The notes: generated by a model not told the origin, from the letters alone. A stretch of 39,221 nt of DNA from Verrucomicrobiota bacterium (GCA_025350905.1 JANXWY010000369.1:1-39221); one strand, 5' to 3'; positions 18,494 to 27,645 are shown, counted from the stretch's first letter. Translations and numbers: made by a program.

Positions 18494-20413
18494 ATGCAAA
18501 AAAAATCTCTCGAAACCTTTCTCTACTCCATCGGCGGAGTCGTCGCGATGGCACTGATTCTCATCGCCGTGAACGTCATCTTGGGCGGCATGCGCCAACG
18601 CGCCGACTTGACCAAAGAAAAGGCGTACACCCTGTCGGACGGCACACGCGCGATCCTCGCCCGGTTGGACACGCCGGTGAAAATCCGGTTTTATTGCTCG
18701 CAAAGCGCCAGCGCCTCGCCGGAAACCGTGTTCCTCAAGGGCTACGCCCGGAAGGTCGAAGATTTGCTCACCGAATACAAGCAGGCCGGCAAAGGTAAGA
18801 TTCTCCTCGAGAAGTATGACCCGCAGCCCGACTCGGACGCCGAAGATTCGGCCCGGCTCGACGGGGTGCAAGGCCTGCCGTTGCAAAGCGGCGACAAGTT
18901 TTACCTCGGCCTGGCGGTCAGCCAACTCGATGCGAAGGAGGCCATTCCCTTCCTCCAGCCCACGCGCGAACGATTGCTGGAATACGATTTGTCCCGCGCC
19001 ATCACGCGGGTCCAGGCCACGGACAAACCCGTGGTGGGCGTCATGAGCTCCCTGCCCGTGTTTGGAATGCCGTCGAACCCGATGATGATGCAGATGGGCC
19101 AGCGCGGGCAGCCCGCGTGGGCGCTGATCACGGAGTTGCAAAATGACTTCTCGGTCAAGCGCGTGGACATGAACACCGACAAGATTGACGCTGAGATCAA
19201 GGTTTTGATTGTGATTCATCCCAAGGACATCACCGAGGCGACGCAGTTTGCGATTGATCAATTCGTCTTGCGCGGCGGCAAGCTGGTGGCGTTTCTGGAT
19301 GCCAATTCCCTGATGGAAAGTCGCGGCCAGCAAAATCCGATGATGAGCCAGATGGGCGGCGGCGGTTCGACGCTCGACAAATTGCTCAAGGCCTGGGGCA
19401 TCAATTTTGAAAACACCAAAGTGGTGGCGGATATGAATTTTCGCATGGAAGTCGGCGGCGGCAATGGGCAACCGACGCAACGCCCCACCTGGCTGTCGAT
19501 CACGCCGGAGGGCATCGACACCAACGATGTCGTCACCAGTCAGATTGACAACATTTGGTATTTTGCCGGCGGCGCTTTCTCCGGCACGCCGGCCGCCGGG
19601 CTTAAAGAAACGGTGCTGCTGCGCAGCACCACCGATTCGCAACTGGTGGATGGCATGATGGCCAACCTCTCGCCCGAAAGTGCGCTCAAGGGCTTTAAAT
19701 CGTCCGGCACGGAGTACGCCCTCGCCATCCGCTTGTCGGGCAAATTCAAGACCGCCTTTCCGGATGGCAAACCCGCGGATAAGAAACCCGACGCCAAGAA
19801 GCCCGAGGACGCCAAGCCCGAGGCCACGAAGCCAGACGATGCGCTTAAGGAAGGCAAAACGGATTCCACCGTCATTCTGGTCGGGGATGCGGACATGATT
19901 CACGACAGTTTCTCGGTGCAAGATACCCAAACGCCCTTTGGCAACATGCGTCGGCCGTTGAATGGCAATCTCAATTTTGCCCAGAACACCGTTGAGCAAT
20001 TAGCGGGCGACAATAACCTGATCGGGGTCCGGAGTCGCGCGACCATGAACCGGCCGTTCACGCGGGTGAAGAAGATGGAGGCGCAAGCGGATGCCCGCTT
20101 CCGCGGCAAAGTGCAGGAGCTGGAAGCCAGCCTCGCCGAAACCCAGCAGCGCTTGAATGAATTGCAGTCGAACAAGGACAAGAATCAGCGCTTCATCCTC
20201 TCCCCGGAACAACAGGCCGAACTGGAAAAGTTCCGCAAAAAGGAATCAGAGGCGCGGGCGGTGTTGAAAAAGACGCAGAAGGATTTACGGCGCGAAGTGG
20301 ATCAACTCGAGACCCGGGTAAAATGGTGGAACATCTTCGCCATGCCCCTGGCCGTGACGGTCTGTGGCATCCTGCTGGCGGTCTATAAACGCAAACTCAC
20401 GGCGGCCAAATGA
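18494..20413 (+). CDS. GldG-like ABC auxiliary membrane protein
   Basis: This 639-residue protein has an N-terminal transmembrane helix (about 10-32) followed by the typical segment RADLTKEKAYTLSDGT, a large extracytoplasmic domain of the ABC_transp_aux (GldG) family, and a C-terminal helix at about 612-632. Between these are a Lys/Pro/Asp/Glu-rich linker at about 420-458 and a long coiled coil at about 530-605. Met/Gly/Gln-rich loops (MMMQMGQRGQ; MMSQMGGGG) interrupt the core domain. It begins 12 bases after the permease, and its last four bases overlap the start of the DUF4340 gene (ATGA). With these partners it probably forms one transporter complex; its biochemical role is not established. 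Confidence 0.92.
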   Translation: MQKKSLETFLYSIGGVVAMALILIAVNVILGGMRQRADLTKEKAYTLSDGTRAILARLDTPVKIRFYCSQSASASPETVFLKGYARKVEDLLTEYKQAGKGKILLEKYDPQPDSDAEDSARLDGVQGLPLQSGDKFYLGLAVSQLDAKEAIPFLQPTRERLLEYDLSRAITRVQATDKPVVGVMSSLPVFGMPSNPMMMQMGQRGQPAWALITELQNDFSVKRVDMNTDKIDAEIKVLIVIHPKDITEATQFAIDQFVLRGGKLVAFLDANSLMESRGQQNPMMSQMGGGGSTLDKLLKAWGINFENTKVVADMNFRMEVGGGNGQPTQRPTWLSITPEGIDTNDVVTSQIDNIWYFAGGAFSGTPAAGLKETVLLRSTTDSQLVDGMMANLSPESALKGFKSSGTEYALAIRLSGKFKTAFPDGKPADKKPDAKKPEDAKPEATKPDDALKEGKTDSTVILVGDADMIHDSFSVQDTQTPFGNMRRPLNGNLNFAQNTVEQLAGDNNLIGVRSRATMNRPFTRVKKMEAQADARFRGKVQELEASLAETQQRLNELQSNKDKNQRFILSPEQQAELEKFRKKESEARAVLKKTQKDLRREVDQLETRVKWWNIFAMPLAVTVCGILLAVYKRKLTAAK

Positions 20414-21600
20414 ATCGGAAACAATTTTTTATCCTGCTGGCATTGGGCCTCCTCTTCGGGGCGTGGGGCTTGAATCGACTGCGGCAGCAAAGCTCCTCGT
20501 GGACCGGCGGCGGCGCGGCCATCGGCCAAAAGTTACTGCCCGCATTCGAGGTCAACGACGTGGCGCAGATTGCGATCCAGCACGGCACGAACGAATTGAC
20601 CCTCGCCAAGCAGAACGATCTTTGGCGCGTGGTTCAGCGCGGCAATTATCCCGCGAACTTCACCGAAATCAGTGGCCTGCTACTCAAGCTGAAAGACCTG
20701 AAAGTCGTCCAGACCGAAATCGTGGGCCCCTCGCAATTGCCGCGACTCGAACTCGCCCCGAGCGGCACGAATTTGCCGACGCGCGTGGAGTTCCGCGATG
20801 CGACCGGCAAGGCGATCAAGACCTTGGTGCTCGGCAAGAAGCATCTCCAGAGCGGGGGCCAACGGTCGCCCATGGAGGAGGGAGGGGGCGACGGCGGCTT
20901 TCCCGATGGCCGCTATGTGATGACGGGCGGCGCTTCCGATCGCGTCGCGTTAATTTCGGATCCACTGGCGAACTTGGAACCCAGTTCGTCACCCTGGCTC
21001 AACAAGGATTTTTTCAAAGTGGAAAAAGCGCGGACGATTGCGGTGACTTTTCCCGCGGCCACGAATTCGTGGAAACTCGTGCGAGACACGGAAGGGGGGC
21101 CTTTGAAATTTGCCGAGCCCCAGGGCGGCGAAGAACTCGACGCGAGTAAAGCCAGTGGCGTCGGCAACCCATTTTCCTCCCCGAGTTTTGAAGACATCGT
21201 GGTGGGCGCGCCGCTCGAAGCGACCGGGCTCAATAACCCCACCATCGTAGCCATCGAGACTTTCGACGGCTTCAACTACACGATCAAGGTCGGGGCCAAG
21301 ACGAATGAGAATTACACCCTCACCCTGACCGTAGCCGCAGCCTTGCCCAAGGAACGGACGGCAGGGAAAGAGGAAAAGCCGGAGGACAAGACCAAGCTCG
21401 ACAAGGAATTTGCCGACCAGCAGAAAAAGCTCGAGGAAAAACTGGCGGCGGAAAAGGTATTTGAACCGTGGACCTATTTGGTCTCGGGGTGGACGGTGGA
21501 TTCGGTGTTGAAGGAACGGGCCCAATTGCTGGTGGAGAAAAAGGAAGCCGCCAAGCCGGAAGCCAAACCTGACGACGCTCCCCCGATCGAGGCTAAGTAA
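20410..21600 (+). CDS. DUF4340 protein, Gld-type transporter partner
   Basis: This 396-residue protein has an N-terminal membrane anchor (about residues 5-21), then a beta-rich extracytoplasmic region with DUF4340 features: IAIQHGTNELTLAKQNDLWRV, repeated later by a second related unit with VEKARTIAVTFPAATNSWKLVRD. The C-terminal third contains a charged Lys/Glu-rich coiled coil and a short tail rich in Lys, Ala and Pro. Its ATG overlaps the GldG-like stop by four bases, showing translational coupling. DUF4340 genes typically end Gld-type ABC operons outside Bacteroidetes. Molecular function is unknown. Confidence 0.88.
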   Translation: MNRKQFFILLALGLLFGAWGLNRLRQQSSSWTGGGAAIGQKLLPAFEVNDVAQIAIQHGTNELTLAKQNDLWRVVQRGNYPANFTEISGLLLKLKDLKVVQTEIVGPSQLPRLELAPSGTNLPTRVEFRDATGKAIKTLVLGKKHLQSGGQRSPMEEGGGDGGFPDGRYVMTGGASDRVALISDPLANLEPSSSPWLNKDFFKVEKARTIAVTFPAATNSWKLVRDTEGGPLKFAEPQGGEELDASKASGVGNPFSSPSFEDIVVGAPLEATGLNNPTIVAIETFDGFNYTIKVGAKTNENYTLTLTVAAALPKERTAGKEEKPEDKTKLDKEFADQQKKLEEKLAAEKVFEPWTYLVSGWTVDSVLKERAQLLVEKKEAAKPEAKPDDAPPIEAK

Positions 21601-21712
21601 TCGATTTGCGCCACCGTTCCGGGTTGCTCGCCCTTCACCGCAATGCGTCGCCTCTCGGCGCACGAAATCCGCTTGCGCGAAGACCCCCAGTTGCCAATCC
21701 TCTGCGCCGTTT

Positions 21713-22888
21713 ATGAACTATAAAATCTCGCAACGCGCCGCGTCCCTCGCCCCTTCCCTGACGCTCGCCATTGATTCCAAGGCCAAGCAGATGAAGGCCG
21801 ACGGGTTGGACGTGGTCGGCTTCGGCGCCGGCGAACCCGACTTCGACACGCCGCAACACATCAAGGATGCCTGCGCCAAAGCCCTCGCCGATGGATTCAC
21901 CAAGTACACGCCGGCCGCCGGCATCCCGGAGCTGCGCCAGGCCATAGCGGATAAGCATAAACGCGAGAACGGTTTGGCCTACCAGCCTTCGCAAATCATC
22001 GTTTCCTGCGGCGGCAAACATTCCTGCTACAACGTCATCCTGGCGACATGCCAGGCCGGCGACGAGGTGATCATCCCCGCGCCGTATTGGCTGAGTTATC
22101 CGGAGATGGTGAAATTGGCGGGCGCGAAACCGGTCATCATCGAAACATCGGACCGGACCGAATTCAAAGTCACCCCCGCCCAACTTCGCGCCGCCATCAC
22201 ACCCAACACCCGCCTGTTTGTGCTCAACTCTCCGAGCAATCCGACCGGCAGCGTTTATACCCCGGACGAAATCAAAGCGCTCGGCGACGTCTGCGTGGAG
22301 AAGGGCGTGCTCATCATGAGTGACGAAATCTACGAGCACCTGCTCTACGATGGCGCGCAGCACCGGAGCGTGGCGAGCTTCTCGCCCGCGCATCTTGAGC
22401 ACACCATCATCGTCCACGGTTTTGCCAAGGCCTGGAGCATGACGGGTTGGCGCCTGGGCTGGTGCGCCGCGCCCGCCCCGATCGCCAAGGCGATTGAGGC
22501 GGTCCAAAGCCACAGCACCAGCAATCCCACATCGTTTGCCCAGAAGGGCGCGGTCGCGGCGCTCACCGGTCCGCAAGATCATCTTCCGAAGTGGCTCGCG
22601 GAATTTTCCAAACGCCGCACCTACGCGTTCCACCAGCTCAACGCCACGCCCGGCCTCACCTGCGTGAATGCCAAAGGCGCGTTCTATCTCTTTCCCAACA
22701 TCTCTCAGACCGGACTCAAGTCCGCGGACTTTTGCGCCCGGTTGCTGGAGCAGGAAAAGGTCGCCGCCGTTCCCGGCATCGCCTTTGGCGCGGACGATTA
22801 CATCCGTCTCAGCTACGCGACGAGCCTGGCCAATATCGAAAAGGGGCTGGCCCGCATCAAAAACTTTTGCCAGCAGTTGAAGAAATGA
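21713..22888 (+). CDS. Aspartate aminotransferase-type class I PLP aminotransferase
   Basis: This 391-residue fold-type I aminotransferase should exchange amino groups between aspartate (or a related amino acid) and 2-oxoglutarate. The PLP lysine is Lys239 in GFAKAWSMTGWRLGW. Other motifs are GAGEPDFDTPQHIK, YTPAAGIPELRQAI, NSPSNPTGSVY and MSDEIYEHLLYDG, which place it in the AspC group close to the Thermus/Bacillus type. It follows the ABC operon after 112 bases with no visible terminator, but the functions are unrelated. The C-terminus ends 27 bases from the convergent small ORF. Broader specificity, for example towards prephenate, cannot be excluded. Confidence 0.93.
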   Translation: MNYKISQRAASLAPSLTLAIDSKAKQMKADGLDVVGFGAGEPDFDTPQHIKDACAKALADGFTKYTPAAGIPELRQAIADKHKRENGLAYQPSQIIVSCGGKHSCYNVILATCQAGDEVIIPAPYWLSYPEMVKLAGAKPVIIETSDRTEFKVTPAQLRAAITPNTRLFVLNSPSNPTGSVYTPDEIKALGDVCVEKGVLIMSDEIYEHLLYDGAQHRSVASFSPAHLEHTIIVHGFAKAWSMTGWRLGWCAAPAPIAKAIEAVQSHSTSNPTSFAQKGAVAALTGPQDHLPKWLAEFSKRRTYAFHQLNATPGLTCVNAKGAFYLFPNISQTGLKSADFCARLLEQEKVAAVPGIAFGADDYIRLSYATSLANIEKGLARIKNFCQQLKK

Positions 22889-22915
22889 AGGCCGGCTCGG
22901 GTCGGTGTCGGTCGA

Positions 22916-23125
22916 TTAAAGCTTTTCGGTCGGCGTAAAGGGCAGGCCGCGTTCGCCGTTGAACAGTTGACGCAGCCGCTTGTCGCTGGAACTGCTGGCG
23001 CGGCGGATTTCACCGCCGGCCACGCGCTCGCTCAATGCACGGCGAGTTCGCCTGCCTTTCAGCCAATCTTCGTAACTGATCAAGCCCTCAATCGGAATCG
23101 AGGGGGTTTTTGACTTTGAGTTCAT
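22916..23125 (-). CDS. Small basic protein overlapping the nucleotidyltransferase gene
   Basis: This 69-residue ORF starts at an ATG (MNSKSKTPSIPIEGL) inside the 3' end of the nucleotidyltransferase gene, overlapping it by 38 bases in another frame. It is rich in Arg and Lys (GRRTRRALSER; DKRLRQLF) and its codon use is coding-like. I do not recognise a family. It may be a separate small partner protein. Alternatively it may be the C-terminus of the nucleotidyltransferase, cut off by a frameshift at the A5C5 run within the overlap. Upstream starts at 23188 or 23164 are possible. Confidence 0.55.
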   Translation of the reverse strand: MNSKSKTPSIPIEGLISYEDWLKGRRTRRALSERVAGGEIRRASSSSDKRLRQLFNGERGLPFTPTEKL

Positions 23126-23711
23126 TGGCAACTTCGCGCACGAGAGTTTGGCATTCTTCAACATTACGATACTCAGGCAGACTTGCAACTCGAAGCAATT
23201 CTTCCCAATTCATTGGCACATCACCGCTCAGGGCCACCCCGGCGAGTTCCCGCGCGCACGCGCGCGCGGTGGCATTAGGCCTGGGATAAGTGGACACCAG
23301 CACCCGCTCCACGAGCAGGTCTTCCGGCTTCATCACCAGCACCAGCCCATACGGGCCTTGAATTTGGCGATAGGGGGTGCGGGCAAAACTTTCGGCCGGT
23401 CCCAGCAAATCAAAATACATGCCCGCCACTTTCCAATTCCGTGGACCACCTTCAGCCCCCAATTGCCCCATGACTTGCTGGCGATCACGAATCGGAAGCG
23501 TCGCACCCGTGACATGACACATGTCGAGGTCGCCCGAGGCGTAGGCCCCTTCGGTCAGGAGCTCGATGGCGGAACCTCCGACGACTACCAGGTCGACGCC
23601 GCGTTCGGACCAGAGGGAAGTGCACAACGAAGCCAGCTTCAGACTTTTCAAACTGGGATCGCTTTCGGCAGCGATGTCCGCCACCGCCTGCTTGATCAAT
23701 CCGGCTTCCAT
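23088..23711 (-). CDS. Nucleotidyltransferase-fold protein (DUF6036/AbiEii-like)
   Basis: This 207-residue protein has the minimal nucleotidyltransferase signature: VVVGGSAIELLTEG followed by SGDLDM, so GGS (45-47) and the metal-binding pair Asp61 and Asp63 are in place. A later KPEDLLVERV motif (about residue 128 onward) is typical of AbiEii/DUF6036-like proteins. Members include toxins or antitoxins and tRNA- or protein-modifying enzymes, but many are uncharacterised. It begins 45 bases after the YkgJ-like gene, probably on the same transcript as tsaD, and overlaps a small downstream ORF. An AAAAACCCCC run near its 3' end (23102-23111) may be a frameshift site. Confidence 0.75.
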   Translation of the reverse strand: MEAGLIKQAVADIAAESDPSLKSLKLASLCTSLWSERGVDLVVVGGSAIELLTEGAYASGDLDMCHVTGATLPIRDRQQVMGQLGAEGGPRNWKVAGMYFDLLGPAESFARTPYRQIQGPYGLVLVMKPEDLLVERVLVSTYPRPNATARACARELAGVALSGDVPMNWEELLRVASLPEYRNVEECQTLVREVANELKVKNPLDSD

Positions 23712-23756
23712 TCGCGCAGAGTATGCCGCCGATCAGCCGAAATCAAACTGGGAATC

Positions 23757-24275
23757 TCAGGTCCGAAAATTTCGCTCCAATGTTTCCACGAGTTTGGCCA
23801 CCGCCATCATCAGTTCGCCGCGCCGTTCGACTTCGGCTTCACCGGCGGCCAGGTCAATCGGCTGGGCGGCCACGGCGGCGTAACGTTGGTTGAGCGGTTT
23901 GGTTTCCTCCACATTGCCGAGTTCGCGGATGAGCTTCAAGACCGCCTCCGCACTCCGCCGCGCTGCGGCGATGGTCTTCAATGCGGCACCGGTCGTGAGG
24001 TCGCCCGCAGTGACTCGCTTGAGTAGTCCGCACTCGAAGGTGCGGCATTGCGTAGGGCGGTTGGAGTAAATGCAGCAGAGCTTGCCGTCGAAGCACGAGC
24101 ACGGCTGGCTGAAGGCGTTTTTGCGTCCTTTGCGGAATAAGCTGACGTCGAGCTGGGCAAGTAACCTGGCATCGTCCCCGCGTTGCAATTCCACATCGCC
24201 GAACAACACTCCGTTGCAGCAGAGGCCGCAGGCGGGACAAAGCTGCGCTACCGGTTCGGAGGCTTTTGTTTTCAC
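23757..24275 (-). CDS. YkgJ-family cysteine cluster protein
   Basis: This 172-residue protein has the zinc- or iron-chelating cysteine pattern of the YkgJ/UPF0153 family: Cys13, Cys16, Cys19 and Cys20 in CPACGLCC, then Cys59, Cys61, Cys67 and Cys68, and finally RPTQCRTFEC with Cys77 and Cys82. The C-terminal half is helical and without known motifs. Function in the family is poorly defined; metal binding is predicted from the cysteines. The start overlaps the end of tsaD by four bases (ATGA), so the two are translationally coupled. Confidence 0.88.
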   Translation of the reverse strand: MKTKASEPVAQLCPACGLCCNGVLFGDVELQRGDDARLLAQLDVSLFRKGRKNAFSQPCSCFDGKLCCIYSNRPTQCRTFECGLLKRVTAGDLTTGAALKTIAAARRSAEAVLKLIRELGNVEETKPLNQRYAAVAAQPIDLAAGEAEVERRGELMMAVAKLVETLERNFRT

Positions 24276-25297
24276 GCTAATTGCCAGCCCGGCATAATGT
24301 CGGCATCAAATCCATCGCCGGCGGCGCCCGCCAAGAGTTTCCGCTCGGCGAGAATGCCAATCATCGCCGCGTTGTCCGTGCAAAGACTTTTCTCCGCCAG
24401 GCGCAAGGAAAGCCCGGAGCGGCCGCAGACTCTCGTGAGTTCATCCCGCAACGCACGATTACACGTCACGCCGCCGGAAGCCGTGACCCAGCGCACGCCT
24501 AAGCGCTTCGCGGCGCGGATTGTTTTCGTCACTAAGACCTCCACGATGGCGGCTTGGACGCTGGCGCCGAAATCGCCAAGGACTTGGGCGTCGTCGAGCA
24601 GACGCGGATGGTCGCGGAGAAAATACCGGACGGAAGTTTTCAAGCCGCTGAAGCTGAAGTCGTCATTCGGATCGTTCAGCAGCGGACGCGGGAAGTTGAA
24701 CGCCTTCGGATTCCCCTGCCCGGCCAGCCGGTCAATTTCCGCGCCAGCGGGATACGCGAGGCCCATCAACTTGCCAGTCTTGTCGAAACACTCGCCGGCC
24801 GCATCGTCAATCGTCCCACCCAGCACCCGATGTTTCAATTCGGCAGCCACGTGAACCAGCATCGTGTGGCCGCCGCTGACGATTAAGGAAACGTTCGGTT
24901 GAAATTCATCAAAGCGCGCCTGTGCCGGGCTGCCCGAAATCCAGGGCGAGTACAAATGCGCCTCGTGATGATGAATGCCCACGAACGGCTTGCGCCGGAC
25001 GAACGCGATGGCCTGCGCCGCCTTGAAACCCACCATCAGCGCGCTCGCCAGTCCTGGACCTTGCGTGGCCGCGACCGCATCGAGTTCCGCCACTTCAACG
25101 CCGGCGTCGCGCAACGCCGCCTGCGTCACCGGAATCAGATTGCGCAAATGTTCGCGCGCCGCGAGTTCGGGCACCACCCCGCCATACGCGGCATGAAGTT
25201 CGATTTGAGAAGAAACCACATTGGACCGAATCCGGCCCGCGCGCACGACCGCCACGCTGGTTTCGTCACAGGAGGTTTCAATCGCCAGCAGCGTCAT
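24272..25297 (-). CDS. tsaD: tRNA N6-adenosine threonylcarbamoyltransferase TsaD
   Basis: TsaD transfers the threonylcarbamoyl group to A37 of tRNAs that read ANN codons, in complex with TsaB and TsaE. The 341-residue length fits the bacterial family. The start motif LAIETSCDETSVAVV, the metal-binding HHEAH (His110 and His114), ASGGVTCNRALRD and CTDNAAMIG are all present. The ATG at 25297 is chosen because MTLLAIETSC is the standard N-terminus; the upstream alternative at 25330 adds 11 unrelated residues. It lies 63 bases after the protease gene and overlaps the YkgJ-like gene by four bases. Neither tsaB nor tsaE is in the window. Confidence 0.97.
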   Translation of the reverse strand: MTLLAIETSCDETSVAVVRAGRIRSNVVSSQIELHAAYGGVVPELAAREHLRNLIPVTQAALRDAGVEVAELDAVAATQGPGLASALMVGFKAAQAIAFVRRKPFVGIHHHEAHLYSPWISGSPAQARFDEFQPNVSLIVSGGHTMLVHVAAELKHRVLGGTIDDAAGECFDKTGKLMGLAYPAGAEIDRLAGQGNPKAFNFPRPLLNDPNDDFSFSGLKTSVRYFLRDHPRLLDDAQVLGDFGASVQAAIVEVLVTKTIRAAKRLGVRWVTASGGVTCNRALRDELTRVCGRSGLSLRLAEKSLCTDNAAMIGILAERKLLAGAAGDGFDADIMPGWQLA

Positions 25298-25360
25298 TCG
25301 CGGTCGCCGGCCAAATGGCGCGCCAGCCAAGCCCGGAGCGACTCCATCGCCACACCGGAA

Positions 25361-26710
25361 TCAATTCGCATTGGCAACCTTACCGTGGCGGGCGGCTGGG
25401 GCATCCACTTCTGGCGCGCGCTCGGCGAAAAGGATGATGGCCCGCAGGACATCCATGGCACGATCCAGTTGCGGGTCGCGGGCGTTCAGGATGTGGTCCC
25501 GATCCTTTTCCTCGGCCGACTCGACGCCGCCCGGCGTGACCCGCAGGCGGGCGAAGGTTTCCTCCTCATCCGTCATCGGCACGGGGATGTCCGGCAGAAT
25601 GCCATGTTCGTGAATGACCTTGTGGCTGGGGGTGTAGTATTTCGAGGTGGTCAAACGGAGGGCGGTGCCGCCTTCCAGCGGGATGATTTCCTGGACCGAG
25701 CCCTTGCCGAAGGTTTTCTCGCCGATGATGATGGCCTTGCATTTGCCGAGGGCCGCACAATCCTGCAAACAACCGGCGACAATCTCGGAGGCGCTCGCGC
25801 TGCCCAGATTGACCAGCACCGCCACCGGCAGGTCGCGAAATTCACCGCTGCGCCCGGTGACATTGCGGATGGTGCTCTTGGCCGGGTTACGGCCTTCGGT
25901 GCTGACGACCAGTTGGCCGCGCGGCAGAAACTTTTCGCACACCTCGACCGCCTGATCCAGCAACCCACCGGGATTGCCGCGCAAATCCAGAACCAACGCC
26001 TGCATCCCGTGCGCCTTGAGCTTTTTCAACGCCGCATCGAGTTCCACGCTGGTGCGCTCGCCAAATTGCGTCAGCCGCACATAGCCAATCTTGCTATCCC
26101 CCAACGGAAAATCCTGCTTGCCGTTCACGTCCTTGACCATGCTCACCTTGATGACGGCCCGGGTAAGCTTGTAATCTTTTTTCTCCCCGGATGTGGGCCG
26201 TTCAATCGTCAAGGTCACGTCCGTGTCCGGGTCGCCCCGCAATCGCTTCACGGCGTCCTCCACGGACATCTTCTCCGCGCTGGCTCCGTCAATCTTGATG
26301 ATGCGGTCGCCGGATAAAATCCCCGCCCGAAAGCCCGGCGTGTCCTCGATGGGGGCCACGACGGTGACAAAACCATCGCGCAATTGAATGACAATGCCAA
26401 GGCCGCCGAACTGTCCTTGCGTATCGCTTTGCAGTTCCTTATATTTCTCCGGTTCGAGAAACTCGCTGTGCGGGTCGAGCGTGCCGATCATGCCTTTGAG
26501 GGCGCCAAAGACCAGGTCTTGATAAGTGAGGTTCGTCCCTTCCACGTAGTCCTTGCGGACCTTTTCCATCACGTAGGAAAACAACTCCAAGTTGGGATAT
26601 GGTGAATCTTTCTCCGCCGCGACGGATGTGGCAAAATAAACCCGCGCTCCGAGCGCAAGATTAAGGGCGAGCACCAGGATCGTCAGACCATATATCAATC
26701 GTCGTTTCAT
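25361..26710 (-). CDS. Carboxyl-terminal processing serine protease (S41, CtpA type)
   Basis: This 449-residue protease has an N-terminal membrane anchor or signal (MKRRLIYGLTILVLALNL), a PDZ domain at about 95-180 (GLGIVIQLRDG; IEDTPGFRAGILSGDRI) and an S41 catalytic domain. The catalytic serine is in GSASASEI and the lysine in EKTFGKGSVQ; LDLRGNPGGLL is the conserved strand before them. It should cut C-terminal tails of envelope proteins in the periplasm. The ATG at 26710 is used; a GTG at 26722 would add four residues. A 254-base space separates it from ispD upstream, so it may have its own promoter. TsaD follows after 63 bases. Confidence 0.95.
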   Translation of the reverse strand: MKRRLIYGLTILVLALNLALGARVYFATSVAAEKDSPYPNLELFSYVMEKVRKDYVEGTNLTYQDLVFGALKGMIGTLDPHSEFLEPEKYKELQSDTQGQFGGLGIVIQLRDGFVTVVAPIEDTPGFRAGILSGDRIIKIDGASAEKMSVEDAVKRLRGDPDTDVTLTIERPTSGEKKDYKLTRAVIKVSMVKDVNGKQDFPLGDSKIGYVRLTQFGERTSVELDAALKKLKAHGMQALVLDLRGNPGGLLDQAVEVCEKFLPRGQLVVSTEGRNPAKSTIRNVTGRSGEFRDLPVAVLVNLGSASASEIVAGCLQDCAALGKCKAIIIGEKTFGKGSVQEIIPLEGGTALRLTTSKYYTPSHKVIHEHGILPDIPVPMTDEEETFARLRVTPGGVESAEEKDRDHILNARDPQLDRAMDVLRAIILFAERAPEVDAPAARHGKVANAN

Positions 26711-26964
26711 AGCAGTGTCCACCGTCAGTGGTCATCATAGAAGCACCGAACCCGGTTGGCAAGTTGCGCTGCGCCTGAAACGAAAAAGCTGAGCCCAACC
26801 CGGCCCGCCACCGCGGCTCTGATTGCGAGGGTTCGGAACGCCATGGGCACGTCACAACTGACCGGGGAGCCCGGTGGCGGCCGCCTAAAGCCGTGGTTGC
26901 GGGAAGATGTGTCGACCTGCGCCCCCGAAACCGTCAACAGGTTTGGCGCACCCTGAACCGGCTC

Positions 26965-27645
26965 TTACCGGCCCGCCAACAGCAAGGCCACATAGGGTAA
27001 ATCGGCCGGCACCGTCACTTTGGGGTTCGGTGCGGCCCCCGCGACCAAGCGCACGGGTTGGTCTATCAGCTCGCACGCGGCGGTATCGTCAGTTAGGTGC
27101 AATCCGCGGCGACGCACCTCCGACAGCGCGCGGCGGATGACTTCCACGCGAAACGTCTGCGGCGTCTGCACCGCCCACAACTTTGCGCGATCGAGGTGCC
27201 GGGCGATGGTTTGGCCGTTGTCCGATTCTTTCATCGTATCGGTGACCGCCCGCGCCGCGACCGCGGCCCCCGTTTCGCGCGCCGCTTCGAGCGTGGCCGC
27301 GATCAGTTCCTGGCTCGAGCACGGCCGCGCGCCATCCTGAATCGCCACGAGACTTGACTTCGCCGAAAGCGCCGCCAACCCATTCCAGACCGAATCCTGG
27401 CGCTCGGCTCCGCCCACGACGAAGCCATGCGGCTTGTGAAGGTTGAACTCCCGGGCCAATTCCGCGAAGACCGCTTGCATCCCGTCCCGCACCACGAGAA
27501 TAATCTCATCAATACCCGGGGCATCGTGGAAGCGCTGCCAGGTGTGAGCCACGACTGGCCGACCGGCAACTTCGAGGAAAAGTTTATCCACCCCCGGTCC
27601 CATGCGCGTGCCGTGGCCGGCGGCGACGATAATGGCGCTGTTCAT
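26965..27645 (-). CDS. ispD: 2-C-methyl-D-erythritol 4-phosphate cytidylyltransferase
   Basis: IspD couples CTP with methylerythritol phosphate to give CDP-methylerythritol in the MEP isoprenoid pathway. The 226-residue length is normal. Visible motifs are AAGHGTRMG and DKLFLEVAGRPVV in the CTP-binding start, IQDGARP (HDGARP in most members), VTDTMKE, AVQTPQTFR and TDDTAACE. The final IKIT block of the family reads PKVTVPADL here. The ATG at 27645 (MNSAIIVAAG) is chosen over 27693. The gene is divergent from transaldolase, with 125 bases between. No other MEP gene is in the window. Confidence 0.93.
   Translation of the reverse strand: MNSAIIVAAGHGTRMGPGVDKLFLEVAGRPVVAHTWQRFHDAPGIDEIILVVRDGMQAVFAELAREFNLHKPHGFVVGGAERQDSVWNGLAALSAKSSLVAIQDGARPCSSQELIAATLEAARETGAAVAARAVTDTMKESDNGQTIARHLDRAKLWAVQTPQTFRVEVIRRALSEVRRRGLHLTDDTAACELIDQPVRLVAGAAPNPKVTVPADLPYVALLLAGR

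Noticed and set aside
18437-19999. 520-codon minus-strand ORF antisense to the GldG-like gene
   Set aside because: The sense strand holds the GldG pattern; the antisense translation is Arg/His-rich and unstructured.
24899-26317. 472-codon plus-strand ORF antisense to tsaD and the S41 protease
   Set aside because: It crosses two well-defined genes on the other strand and shows no domain; shadow ORF.
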